Source of the DNA: Volutella citrinella | Taxonomy: Eukaryota; Ascomycota; Sordariomycetes; Hypocreales; Nectriaceae | Assembly (NCBI GenBank): GCA_034401135.1 | Contig: JAWZSP010000005.1 | Coordinates: 620,001 to 684,000, forward strand | DNA length: 64,000 bases | Direction: 5' to 3' | Part shown: in pieces, positions 44,145 to 53,742 of the stretch | Layout: each line of letters begins with the position of its first letter | Position numbering within the stretch: position 1 is the first letter of the stretch | The notes under the pieces: generated by a model | The model's database searches: none | The model's input: the letters and a program-made list of their open reading frames with translations, nothing else | Told to the model about the DNA's origin: nothing | Translations under genes and position numbers: made by a program

Positions 44145-45647
44145 ATGTTTCTCGTTTTGCTGCCCTATGGTGTTGGATTGCTGGTTTCCGCAGCCTTGAT
44201 ATTTCCTATAATCCAGTACCTCTGGGATGCAAAAGGCCTTCGCCAGTTCGACGCACCATCTGTTGCGGCCTTCACCCCCCTCTGGCGCATATGGCATAAC
44301 ATCAACTGGCGACACTATGCCGCCGTCGACGACGCCCACAAACGATTCGGGTCCCATGTTCGGATCGCCCCCAATCATATCTCCATCCTTGACCCACAGG
44401 CCGCCGTCGACATATACGGGCACGGCGCCAACATGATGAAGGAGAATTGGTACGATGCCGGTGCAGGTCCGCACCGCAACATGTCAGATACTCGAGACAA
44501 GGCGGAACACCAGTCGAAGCGAAAGCTGTTTGCCCAAGCCTTTGCTGCCAAGACCGTCACGGCCCTCGAGCCTGCTCTGCAGGAGACCATCTCTGCTCTC
44601 GCGGCGAGGCTAGACCAGCACATTGCCTCGTCCCCCGAAGAGGTTATCGACATGAGGCTGTGGATCAACTTGTTTACTATTGATCTCATCGGATGGCTCA
44701 TGTTTGGCCATCGTCTGGGTTGCCTGGAGCGTGGAGACGACATGCTTACGGCGGAGACTCCGGATGGGAAGACTTACAAGGCCGACTTTGTCCACTCCTT
44801 GCTCGACGTGACTGTTATCAACACCGCCATCGGTATGGTCCCCAACCTGCTGCCCCTGTTGCGCGCAGTCTCCCAACTCCACCCCTACAAGAAGAGGGGT
44901 GCGGATTGGGGGGGCATTGTCTACCACAATGTCAAGACTCGTCTCAGGAACCAGGATGCCGGCGACGACTTATTCTCAAAGTTGCTGCGGGATAGCAAAG
45001 GTCGCGACATCGGCCTGTCTCTTGGGCAGCTTGTTTCCGAGTGCTCTCCGATGATGAACGCCGGCACTGAGACGACAACGTCTGCCCTGACCAGCACCGT
45101 GTTCTTGTTGTACTCTACGCCCCTGGCTCTCGAGAAGCTCCGCACCGAGCTAGATGAGGCTTTCCCCGGAAGCACGGTCCCCACGTACGAATCGGCGTCC
45201 AAGCTTCCGTATCTGAAGGCCTGTATCGAGGAGTCATTCCGACTACGCCCTGCCAGCTCTATGGGCCTACCACGTATCGTCCCCGAGGGCGGGAGAATGA
45301 TTGCAGGGAAATTCATTCAGGGCGGCGTCACAGTCTCGGTCCCGACCTTCTCGCTCCTCCGGGACGCCGAGGCATTCGAAAACCCCACGCAGTACCTCCC
45401 TGACAGATGGCTCACGGAGGACGACGAAAAGAAGGAGAAGATGAAAAGGAGCCACCTCCCGTTTAGCATTGGGCCGCGAGCATGCATTGGGCGCAACATT
45501 TCATACTTTGAGCAGGTCGTCGTGGTGGCGCATTTGGTAAAGTTTTTCGACGCCAGGCTCGAGGAATCGTTTGAGCTCAACATTGAGGAGCGATTCAACT
45601 CGACTCCTGGGGAGTTGCCCATGAAGCTCTCGCGGCGGCGGATTTGA
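44145..45647 (+). CDS. Cytochrome P450 monooxygenase
   Basis: Single exon, 500 residues. A membrane anchor (LLPYGVGLLVSAALIFPIIQYLW) opens the protein. The I-helix oxygen motif MMNAGTETTTS, the K-helix ExxR at 363-366 (ESFR), the meander-type region PTQYLPDRW and the haem loop FSIGPRACIG with Cys447 are all present, so the enzyme should be active with a P450 reductase in the ER. The DTRDKAEHQSKRKLFAQAF stretch is shared with benzoate 4-hydroxylase-like and trichothecene-type P450 clans, but I cannot assign a CYP family. The open frame begins at 44106 with TTG; ATG 44145 is the start. It is convergent with an unrecognised gene 84 bases away, and no PKS, NRPS or terpene synthase is in sight. 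Substrate is unknown. Confidence 0.88.
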   Translation: MFLVLLPYGVGLLVSAALIFPIIQYLWDAKGLRQFDAPSVAAFTPLWRIWHNINWRHYAAVDDAHKRFGSHVRIAPNHISILDPQAAVDIYGHGANMMKENWYDAGAGPHRNMSDTRDKAEHQSKRKLFAQAFAAKTVTALEPALQETISALAARLDQHIASSPEEVIDMRLWINLFTIDLIGWLMFGHRLGCLERGDDMLTAETPDGKTYKADFVHSLLDVTVINTAIGMVPNLLPLLRAVSQLHPYKKRGADWGGIVYHNVKTRLRNQDAGDDLFSKLLRDSKGRDIGLSLGQLVSECSPMMNAGTETTTSALTSTVFLLYSTPLALEKLRTELDEAFPGSTVPTYESASKLPYLKACIEESFRLRPASSMGLPRIVPEGGRMIAGKFIQGGVTVSVPTFSLLRDAEAFENPTQYLPDRWLTEDDEKKEKMKRSHLPFSIGPRACIGRNISYFEQVVVVAHLVKFFDARLEESFELNIEERFNSTPGELPMKLSRRRI

Positions 45648-45731
45648 ATGTATAAGATCTGTTGCTTGCGATGTACTCAAAATGGTCTGGATATTGGACT
45701 AGAAGGGGCCTTTCCTGGCTAAAGAGCTTAC

Positions 45732-46463
45732 CTACTTTGCAAAGTCCACATGGCAATCCTTCCATCTCAATGCGCCCAAGTCTTTCAACTGCTTCTCAAC
45801 AACGTCAATAGCTGGGAGCCGAAGAACCTCTACATCCTTTGCAGGCAGCTTATCGGTGCTTTTGAACTGCTTTTCTGCATTCCTGCTTTTCCATTCGTGA
45901 AGCCATACACACGGTACGACGAAATCCTCGTTCCATATTTCAAACCCATCGACCCACCCCAGGGCTGGCGTCGTTCGGAAGTGCAAGCCCGAGTCTTTGC
46001 GGCCGCCCCCCCCTGTCAATAGATTTTGGACGGACGCCGTTGCTTCGCGTTGTTGATCCGACATTGGGTACGGAAAATAGACGGTTCGGATTTCAGTGTT
46101 GAGGCCGAGTCCTTTGGGGATGGCAGTGTCGTTGAAGTCAACGGCGTGATATTCTGTTCGGTTTTTGGAGGAGTTGTTCTGGAGATTGAGCAGTAGAAGT
46201 TGGAAGTCAACCGATGAAGAGAACTTTTCGCGAGCTTCAGTGATTTTCCAAGTAATCACGGCCATGTAATCTCCTGGGGACTCTTTTACTGGCCCGAAGT
46301 AGACCTAGTACGATGTTAGTCGTTCCAGTCGCATTAGTGAGATGATAATTGCAAGACGAACATGGTTCCAAGAGCGTTCCCACTTCTTGGGAGGCGTAAA
46401 CCAAGACTTATCCGGGGTAGTACCCTCCGCACAGCTGACCCTGATCCATGTCGTGGCTAACAT
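45732..46463 (-). CDS. Unknown protein beside the P450
   Basis: Exons 46463-46362 and 46304-45732 give 224 residues. The intron is GTTCGT to CTAG, 57 bases, with a CTAAC-like branch, and joins KKWERSWNH to VYFGPVKESPGDYMAVITWK in frame. No signal peptide or membrane span. Trp and Tyr are frequent, and the core has alternating beta and helix character (YMAVITWKITEAREKFSSSVDFQLLLLNL). This vaguely recalls the dimeric alpha-beta barrel of monooxygenases of the ABM kind, but I cannot support that. It shares the 84-base gap with the P450 in tail-to-tail order, which does not imply co-transcription. Confidence 0.6.
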
Positions 46464-47851
46464 TGCGCTGTCATCGGCTGCTGTGGTTCTCGGGCGGGAG
46501 TGAGCTGCTGTAGATGGATGCTAGTGTGTCGTAGTAGGATCTTGAAGATGATTTCAAAGGGAAAAGGAATCTGTATGGGCTCCCTTTTATCAGCAACAAA
46601 CTGCAGCCACTGCCGCTGGCCCTCGGGCAACAGCAGCAGCAGCAAAAGTCCCAAACAACAAGCAGGCATCCATCGAGGCTGGCGGGGTATGGCAGCAAAG
46701 TGCAAGACTAACAGGTATCATCCCGTGGGTTGGGTGCTGGCACGGCTCAGTATCAGGGCTCATGCATCGAGGAAGAGACTGATTGCCAGTTTCTGTTAGA
46801 GTCGTTCCTGGCTAGGGTAGTCCATACTTGTCACTCTCAGGCAATGCTGGAAATGGACTGCTCGCGGGTCACGTGCAGGACGGTCCGCAGCCTGCCCCGC
46901 CTGGCCAAGCAAACACCTTCCGGCGCGGAAGCCAAACTTGGCTAGCCCCACCAATCCATCTTGCCAACGTCAACTGTCAGTCACAGCCCTTATCGTTCGC
47001 CGTCTCGTCGCATGCGAACATGGTTATCGCTGATCAGGCCCTGAATTTCACAGCTATTTGCTCGTTTGCAGATCAAAGACTGGTGTTGTGGCAAATATTT
47101 GCATCGGCGGTAATGGTGACCTCACCCACGCCCGTTTGGCCATCGGATTTACAGGCTTCGCCCACCTCCATAATCCCGACTGCAACCTTAGCTCTCCGAC
47201 CGCCGCAGGAATTGGCTTCACAAGTGCGACACACCTCCGTTCCAGCCAGCCATTGCCGCTTTTGGCGGTGCCACAGTTCATAGATTGCTTGCGTTGCCCG
47301 TGCTGCTCGGCTCCGTCGGCGGATTGGCAACACAAGCTGCTCCTCTTGCTGCCCGATGGTGGCGCCCAGCTATGACGGCTGGGATACCTCGTCAGATCGA
47401 GCCTATTGACTGGGTCGCTAGCAAGAACCCTTGACTGATTTCAGTCTAGATGCCGTTCCCATGCGAACTATTGGACGGAATTAATACCCCGTCGTTCGGC
47501 TCCCGTTCCCTGAACATATTAGTATCCGGACTTATCACATCATAGCTAACGGGATTACCAGCGTTTGCCCATCAAGCATGCATGCTAGGAAACCTTCAAA
47601 CTTTCGTGTCAGCCACCTGCATGAGATGGCCTCCGCCACTGCTGCCCCCGCATCATGATTTGGAGCAGCGGGCGGGGAAGCTGCTTGCTATAAAGGTCTG
47701 CTCTGGACCACGACGCCGACGAGACATTCTCCATCAGGCGCTCCTGTCACATCAAGGCCACACTCAAAAATCCGACTTCGAGTAGCAACAATTCTCTACA
47801 CCATCGATACGCCACAAACTTTCCCTACAACACCTCGACAGCACAGATACG
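46464..47851. other. Divergent promoter region
   Basis: About 1.4 kb between the unknown gene and the alcohol dehydrogenase. No gene supported. A TATA box sits near its right end. Confidence 0.5.
47689..47694 (+). promoter_or_regulatory. TATA box of the alcohol dehydrogenase gene
   Basis: TATAAA, 163 bases upstream of the ATG at 47852, in CTTGCTATAAAGGT context. Plausible core promoter. Confidence 0.5.
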
Positions 47852-48874
47852 ATGGCTTCTCTCCCCAAGACGTATAAGGCGGTCGTAATCGACAAGGCCA
47901 AGGCTCCCTTTGCTATCCGCGAGCTACCGCTGCAGGCACCCCCCAAAGGCCAGGTCCTTGTCAAGGTGCTTGCCTGTGGTGTGTGCTTCTCGGACGCCGG
48001 CGCCGCAGACGGCGAGTTCGGTGACGTCTTTCCCCTGACTCCCGGCCACGAGATCGTCGGCGATATCGTGGCCGTCGGCGAAGATGTCAGCCGCTTCTCG
48101 GGCGGCGAGCGCGTCGGCGGGCCCTGGCACGGCGGCCACGATGGGGCATGCAGGCAATGTCAAAGAGCTCTGTACCAGATGTGCGACAACAGGGCCGTCA
48201 ACGGCGTCACCCGCCCGGGCGGCTACGCCGAGTACGTGCTTTTGCGCGCCGAGGCCGTCGTCCGCGTGCCACGCGAGATCGACCCGGCGCAGGCGGCACC
48301 GCTGTTGTGTGCAGGAGTGACTACGTTCAATGCCATTCGCCAGCAACGCGTGATGCAGGGTGCAATCGTCGCTGTCCAGGGGCTCGGTGGCCTGGGACAC
48401 CTTGCCGTGCAATACGCAAACAAGATGGGTTACGAGGTCGTCGCTCTGTCATCTGGAGACGACAAGGAGCAGTTTGCACGCGACCTGGGTGCCACTCACT
48501 ATATCAACACTCGCAAAGCGGATCCTGCCAAGGAGCTGATGAAGCTGGGCGGCGCCAGCATCATCGTCCAGACGGCACCCAGCCCCAAAGCTGTTTCGCC
48601 CCTGGTTGGCGGCCTGGCGCCCGAAGGAAAGCTGGTGAGCCTGGCACCTGTAGGAGGGGTGGAGATTGACACGATGGCGCTTGTTGCAAAGGGTGCCGGT
48701 GTCGTGGGATGGCCCTCAGGCCACGCTATGGATTCAGAAGATGCTATTCGGTTCGCCATGGTTCACGATGTCAAGTGTATGGTGGAGACGTATCCTTTCG
48801 AGGATGTTCAGAAGGCTGTCGAGAGCTTGAGGGCCGGCAAGCCGCGCTTCAGGAATGTGTTGGTGATGCAGTAG
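47852..48874 (+). CDS. Zinc-dependent alcohol dehydrogenase (MDR superfamily)
   Basis: Single exon, 340 residues. Catalytic zinc ligands: Cys45 in GVCFSD, His66-Glu67 in PGHEIVG, and a Cys near 152 in LLCAGVT. The NAD(P) site is GLGGLGHLAVQYA. The structural-zinc lobe normally has four cysteines at C-x2-C-x2-C-x7-C; here they are Asp97, Cys100, Cys103 and Cys111, so the first ligand is replaced by Asp. The Asp-containing lobe (GGHDGACRQC) is known from some fungal and bacterial members. The enzyme should oxidise or reduce an alcohol/aldehyde pair in the cytosol; the substrate cannot be told. A TATA box lies 163 bases upstream. Confidence 0.9.
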   Translation: MASLPKTYKAVVIDKAKAPFAIRELPLQAPPKGQVLVKVLACGVCFSDAGAADGEFGDVFPLTPGHEIVGDIVAVGEDVSRFSGGERVGGPWHGGHDGACRQCQRALYQMCDNRAVNGVTRPGGYAEYVLLRAEAVVRVPREIDPAQAAPLLCAGVTTFNAIRQQRVMQGAIVAVQGLGGLGHLAVQYANKMGYEVVALSSGDDKEQFARDLGATHYINTRKADPAKELMKLGGASIIVQTAPSPKAVSPLVGGLAPEGKLVSLAPVGGVEIDTMALVAKGAGVVGWPSGHAMDSEDAIRFAMVHDVKCMVETYPFEDVQKAVESLRAGKPRFRNVLVMQ

Positions 48875-49294
48875 AGGGTGGTCGTTTGTAGTCAAGAGGA
48901 TGTGCGGTTGAAACTTAGAGAAGGTTGTCGACGTAGTTGGCGCTCCATTTGTACTCAAGTGAAGATAGGTGAACTTGGTTATTAGAAAACAAAAAAGAGG
49001 CTTGACCGCGCACCCTGTACCGACATCGCGTAGAAAAAGCAGAGTAGGAGAGGGGGGCTGCAATGGCTTTCAAATACAGCCATGTCTGAAGCTGCTAAAG
49101 TTCTTTGAGGAGACTCTGCTTGTCTTGGTACTGGACATAGCAAAGCGGAGGCGAGCGACTGGTGAGAGGAGACTGATTTCGTGCGGTCATATTGGCGGGT
49201 AGGTGGTTCTTTCTGGGGTGAAATCCAACGCACATTCCCCAACTTCCCGTCCTTTTCGCCAAGCTCACAATCTCCAAGAACGAAAAACAGCACG
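48875..49294. other. Intergenic, no gene seen
   Basis: About 420 bp downstream of the alcohol dehydrogenase. Short frames only; 3' untranslated sequence and perhaps the leader of the acidic ORF. Confidence 0.45.
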
Positions 49295-49586
49295 ATGGAC
49301 ACCATCGTAATCATTGAACGGGTGCTTCTAGAGGTCCTGAAGGTATGCCTAGCCTTGCTGGTAAGTCGACCTTTGGAGGGGAACCCGCTGCTTTAGGCAG
49401 TATCGATCTGACATTCTTTAGGGCCAAGTCAATGCGGACAACGTCAACAGATAGGATCCGATGCTCATTGACCCCGTCGATGATCAGGCCGTTATTGATG
49501 ACGCGGACCTGATGGACGTCGATCCTGTGGATGACGAGGCCTCTGTCGATGATGGCGACCGCATGGATTTAGATCCTAAGGAGTAG
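49295..49586 (+). pseudogene. Short acidic repeat ORF with one in-frame stop
   Basis: ATG at 49295 opens 22 codons (hydrophobic, MDTIVIIERVLLEVLK), then GTAAGT at 49361 to TTTAG at 49421 would splice to GGCCAAGTCAATGCG. That frame meets a TAG at 49452-49454 and then stays open to a TAG at 49584. The distal part is two copies of a 51-base unit encoding a 17-residue acidic repeat (DPVDDQAVIDDADLMDV and DPVDDEASVDDGDRMDL). Either a tiny gene plus a dead downstream part, a wrong splice guess, or a decayed acidic protein. No family recognised. Confidence 0.3.
49467..49577 (+). repeat. 51-bp tandem repeat, 2.2 copies
   Basis: Units begin at 49467, 49518 and 49569 and keep a single reading frame. 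Differences between copies are largely at third codon positions, so the frame has been under protein-level constraint at some time. Confidence 0.7.
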
Positions 49587-50515
49587 GCCGCCTAGCCTTA
49601 AGTGGTGGAAAACGTGAGTACAGACCATCAGAACCACAAAGATTGACAGAGTTCCTGAAACCTATAGCTGGGCGATAGCTGTTCTTGTCACTACTATATG
49701 AGCCGATTTCATGACGACGTCGCAGTTTGAAGCGGTAGCGACCACGTAAGTTTGGCCATTGCGACGTTAGAGTAACTACTAATCATCTTGACTTCTCTTG
49801 TAGGATACCCTACTCCTCACGTCTTCCACTCCGAGTCCCGAAAAAAAAACGACGAAAACAAGAAAACAAGATGAAACGGGATTGATCACCCGATAGTTAA
49901 GGAACGATCGGGGAACATAGTGGCTGGCGGACTGTGGTCCAAAGTGTTGGAATTGGGCATGGACGTTGACCCGTTAAAACAATAAATTTGCGTGCCATCA
50001 CTGTGGCTCGATGTTACCACTCCAAGCTTCAGAGTATTCAGAGTGTCTCCGTTGGCATCATGAGAATCCGTGTGATTGACGAGCCTCTGCGTGCGTTGTG
50101 GCTTGCCTGGCCCTTGGGAGGCGTGCCACAGCGTGCCACGAATGTCAGACGCCACCGCAAGCCACGCAGCTCAGCTCGTCAGCTCGATGATGACGAGGCG
50201 ACGGCCTGGGGGCAGTAATAATACTTATATTCGGCCACCAGCCCGAGGTAAAATCGCTGGTGTCCAGTTTCAGCTGTCGGACAATTCGGACAATTCCAGC
50301 AAGGCAGAATCCACATGCACAAGGGGGTCCGTGTCTTGGCGCGTGGCTCTCTATTAAAAACTTCAGCTCCAGCCCTCGCGTGCGTGGGAAGGGCAAACGG
50401 TCTCGGTGTCACGCAAACCCAATCCTACTTGGCTGCCCTTTGATCGCAGCGAGGGCACATTTCCCAGCGTCGGCGGCATACTGTGTTGGGGCTCGCCCGC
50501 CACATTGACGAGGAC
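49587..50515. other. Intergenic, no gene seen
   Basis: About 930 bp with A runs near 49844-49852 and no protein-like frame. The frame of the next gene is open upstream to 50483 but begins with GTG. Confidence 0.45.
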
Positions 50516-51368
50516 ATGGCTCGTTTTCCCTTCCGCATCTCTGGCCGCCAGGTTCGGTCCTTTGCGCAGCTCACAGCTGGACTGTCAGCCGCCGGCGCGA
50601 CAGGCTTCTACCTCTGGACGAGAAATGTCCACCTGGAGCCCTTTGAGCCTGGGACGGACAAGCTGTTCCAGCATCCTTATCTGAAGCTGACGAACCCGAG
50701 AAACAACCCCATAACCTACGACTCCTCCGTGCGCGAGATCCCGTTTGCAAAGATCAAGCCCGAATTACTGCAAGATGCGCGACAAGGCGGCACCAAGCTC
50801 ATTGAGGCATACTGCGCTGGCATGTGGGGAGGATACGGTAGGCGAGCCCGACGACTGCCTCAACTGCAATTGCGACAAAGCGACTGACTGTCTGGGTGGC
50901 TAGGCTACGGTATCCAGCGAAGAATCATGACTTTGCTCAAGACCGAGGCCAGCAAAGACGACGTATGGACCAAGGCGGACCTGCTGGAATGCAAATATGA
51001 GCCAGGTTGGTCCCAATCTATAGATCTAACTCGTGACTTCAATCCGCTGACATTGGTCGCTCGCAGGCACCGTCTTCACCAACCATTTCCGCGTGCTCGA
51101 CAAAAACCCCAGGGCTGTGACACTTCGTGGTTGCTTCTCGCCGCAACAAGATCCCCCTATCCCGCAAGCAGTTGACAACATGGTCGAGCTAGGCGTCGAT
51201 GTTGACGAAGCGCGCCAAGTCGTGGTGTTGCGAATGAGGTGCATTGTGTTCGATGGGACGGACAAGGCGTCGCAGGAGCCAGATCCGTTTGGTGGCTTCC
51301 CAGGATGGCTGCACGAGCGGTATGCGGCCTTGCTGGTGGAATCAGGAGCTGACAACTGCATGCGATAA
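50516..51368 (+). CDS. Conserved fungal protein of unknown function
   Basis: Exons 50516-50837, 50904-51005 and 51067-51368 give 241 residues; both introns are phase 1 and interrupt Gly codons. One possible membrane segment lies near the N terminus (LTAGLSAAGATGFYLW). A helical region (SVREIPFAKIKPELLQDARQGGTKLIEAYCAG) precedes GGYGYGIQRRIMTLL and a beta-rich C-terminal domain (GTVFTNHFRVLDKNPRAVTLRGCF ... VVVLRMRCIVFDGTD). I recall this architecture in many Sordariomycetes without an assigned function; the hydrophobic N terminus may anchor it in a membrane. Splice frames agree throughout. Confidence 0.78.
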
Positions 51369-53742
51369 TATAAGACCATCCCGTGGATGCTTTAATTAAT
51401 ACCCTCCTTGCTCTACAAAGGCATGCTGTGTGTTTAGAGCCGATTACACAGCATTTCGCTACAATGTATATAATATATTACGCCCCTCAGGTCGAATTAG
51501 TTTTACCGAGTAGGGTCATTACGTCATTCTTTAGGGACAGGTGATTGTTACTCTGATATCTGCAGCTGACACACAGGATGTTTGGACAGCGCGGGTAAAA
51601 CGAGTCTAAAGTATGGCAGAAGGCCTGTTGGCTGTCCTGGCCCACCAGCGTTGAGCAGTGCTGCACCCCGCGTAGATGTACTAATCCTAAGGGACCGGAG
51701 TGCACAGGATGCGAGCTGAGCCTCATCAGTGAGGAGAACTACTCAACAAGTGGAGCAGCTGCAGTGACAAGCGAACGCATGCCAATGAGAACGCGCGTTG
51801 TGAAGGCATCAGAGGGCATCTGAGTGCTAACTGAGGCCTCGCGGCCACAATCGAAAGCGATGGAAGCCGTATGGAAGAATGACAATCTGCGAACATGCAC
51901 ATACGGGATCTTGGATTAAAGGACTGAATTAGGAATGCGTCAGTGAATGGAGAGCTCGGCAAGCCGCCTCGGGCAATGCTTCAATCCGTCTGTAGACAAT
52001 TGCTTCATGGGTTCAACAGATGCATTTCTGGCGACGAGTCGGGTCCATGTGGGTCGGGTCCTGGTTCCGCCAGTTTGGCCTGTCGTTGATAGGTGTATCC
52101 GTAATCTGGTGGCAATTGTCGTACTAGGCATCACCCCGAGGTATTGACCGAGGCTGAATGGTGGCGCGGGACAGCAAACCGGACTTGATGATATGACTGA
52201 GAACAATGCCAAACGCAATTTCCCCATAACCTTCCTCGTCATGAATGAATCACGACGGCGTGACCAGGGGTCCTGCTCATGACGGATGAAATACCACATC
52301 AAGGACTCGCGGTTCCATGGGGACGGGTCCATCTCGGACTGGACCGCAGCACACCCCTTGCCTGACCAATGCTCGCCGTTGCTCGGTTGGCCTTAGCGGG
52401 CGATGGGCTGAACGAGATCATCGCCACCAGATGGGGATGTGCCCTTTAGCGAACAGGGGCTCACCGTCGGAATGCCAGTTTGGTACTTTCACGGGTCGGC
52501 CGAGTCGTAGCTTTACAATGGAAGGGCATGCCTGCCAAGATGTCACCGTTATACCGGGCATGGCGAGTGGCCCGTCGCATGGGATATGATGTGATGTTCA
52601 TGTGGTGCTCGACCCCAAGGCTTCACCGTAAACGCATTAGAAGCCAGGAAGGGGACCATGCGGCCTCCCATATTAATGCCCCCAGCCGTGCATGTGGCTG
52701 GCTGGATGGCAGCAAACGACGATTGATCCCTGAGGGCCGAGGCAGCCCAGAGGCAAAAGTAACAGGGGACATTCTTGGGGTCCAGGCCGTTTTTGCCCTC
52801 ATTGGGCGGATCCCTAAAATCTCGTCTCCAGCACCAAGCCACCAACCCCTCCGTTGGAACCACGAATGCCCCCCTGGCCGTTTTTTGCTTTTAGGTCCCA
52901 AGCCCGCTGGGGCGCGCTGTCCGGTTAGACGAGCCACGCCCAGGGGGCTCGGGGCGCCTGGCAGCCGTTGACTGGCTGGTGGGAGGCAATAGTGCTCGAG
53001 GGCAAATTGAAAAACCGATGCGGCGTTGCAACGGGCGTGGGGACCGATTGGGCGGGCCAAGGGCCAGTGGGCGAGCTTGGCGAGGTGGGAAAGAGGGAGG
53101 GGCTGGGCTGGCCGATCGGGCTTGCCTACAGGCTGGAGAGGTGCAAGCCGGGAGACGGCTCAGGGCCGCTAGCCAGGGTGTCTCTGAGTCTCACCTGCAG
53201 TTGCAGTTGCAGTTGCAGTAGCAGTTGCCGTCTGCAGAGGGCTGGTCGTGAGGCCCGAGGGCAACCACGAGGGAGAAACGGCGGGGAGGGCGAGCGACGG
53301 GGTGCTTCCACCGTTTCCACCCACCCATCTGGGTCACGGAACACGCAGCTTCCAATCTCGTCTCAACTGATATCTGCCAAGATCACGCCAGGACGCCTCG
53401 ACTTGGAGGACTATTTGCTGGCCGCATCCCTCGGCGGCAGCTCTGCTCATTGCTTCGCACATTCGCATCTCAGCCACCAGCCCTACGACGGACCATCCCA
53501 CGGCCAGGCGTCTCCCGTACCAGCAACCCCACAAACCACCAACTCGGGCTCTCGTTCGCAGCCCGTGCCGCCAGATGCGCAGCTTCGCCGCCATCGCCGT
53601 GGTGACTTGTTAAGCAGCAGTCCTTGGTCTGACCATGCTAAGATCCTGCTGCTGTCGCTATCCGTCGCTTGTCTAACTGCCGTCACACCTCCAAGTTGCT
53701 GGGCGCTCGGGATTGGCTTCCCGACGCCAATCCTGACCGGCC
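51369..53742. other. Long intergenic region, no gene seen
   Basis: About 2.4 kb upstream of the CSC1-like gene. The 303-codon frame at 52968-53879 is Ser/Gly/Arg-rich, has no motif, and overlaps the supported first exon of the channel in another frame. A (TTGCAG)n run of about five copies lies at 53195-53227. Confidence 0.5.
53195..53227 (+). repeat. Hexanucleotide microsatellite
   Basis: About five TTGCAG units, one carrying a T-to-A change. Located in the presumed leader or promoter of the CSC1-like gene. Confidence 0.7.

Noticed and set aside
44145..48874. P450, unknown gene and alcohol dehydrogenase as a secondary-metabolite cluster
   Set aside because: No backbone synthase, regulator or transporter is close, and the genes have opposite orientations.
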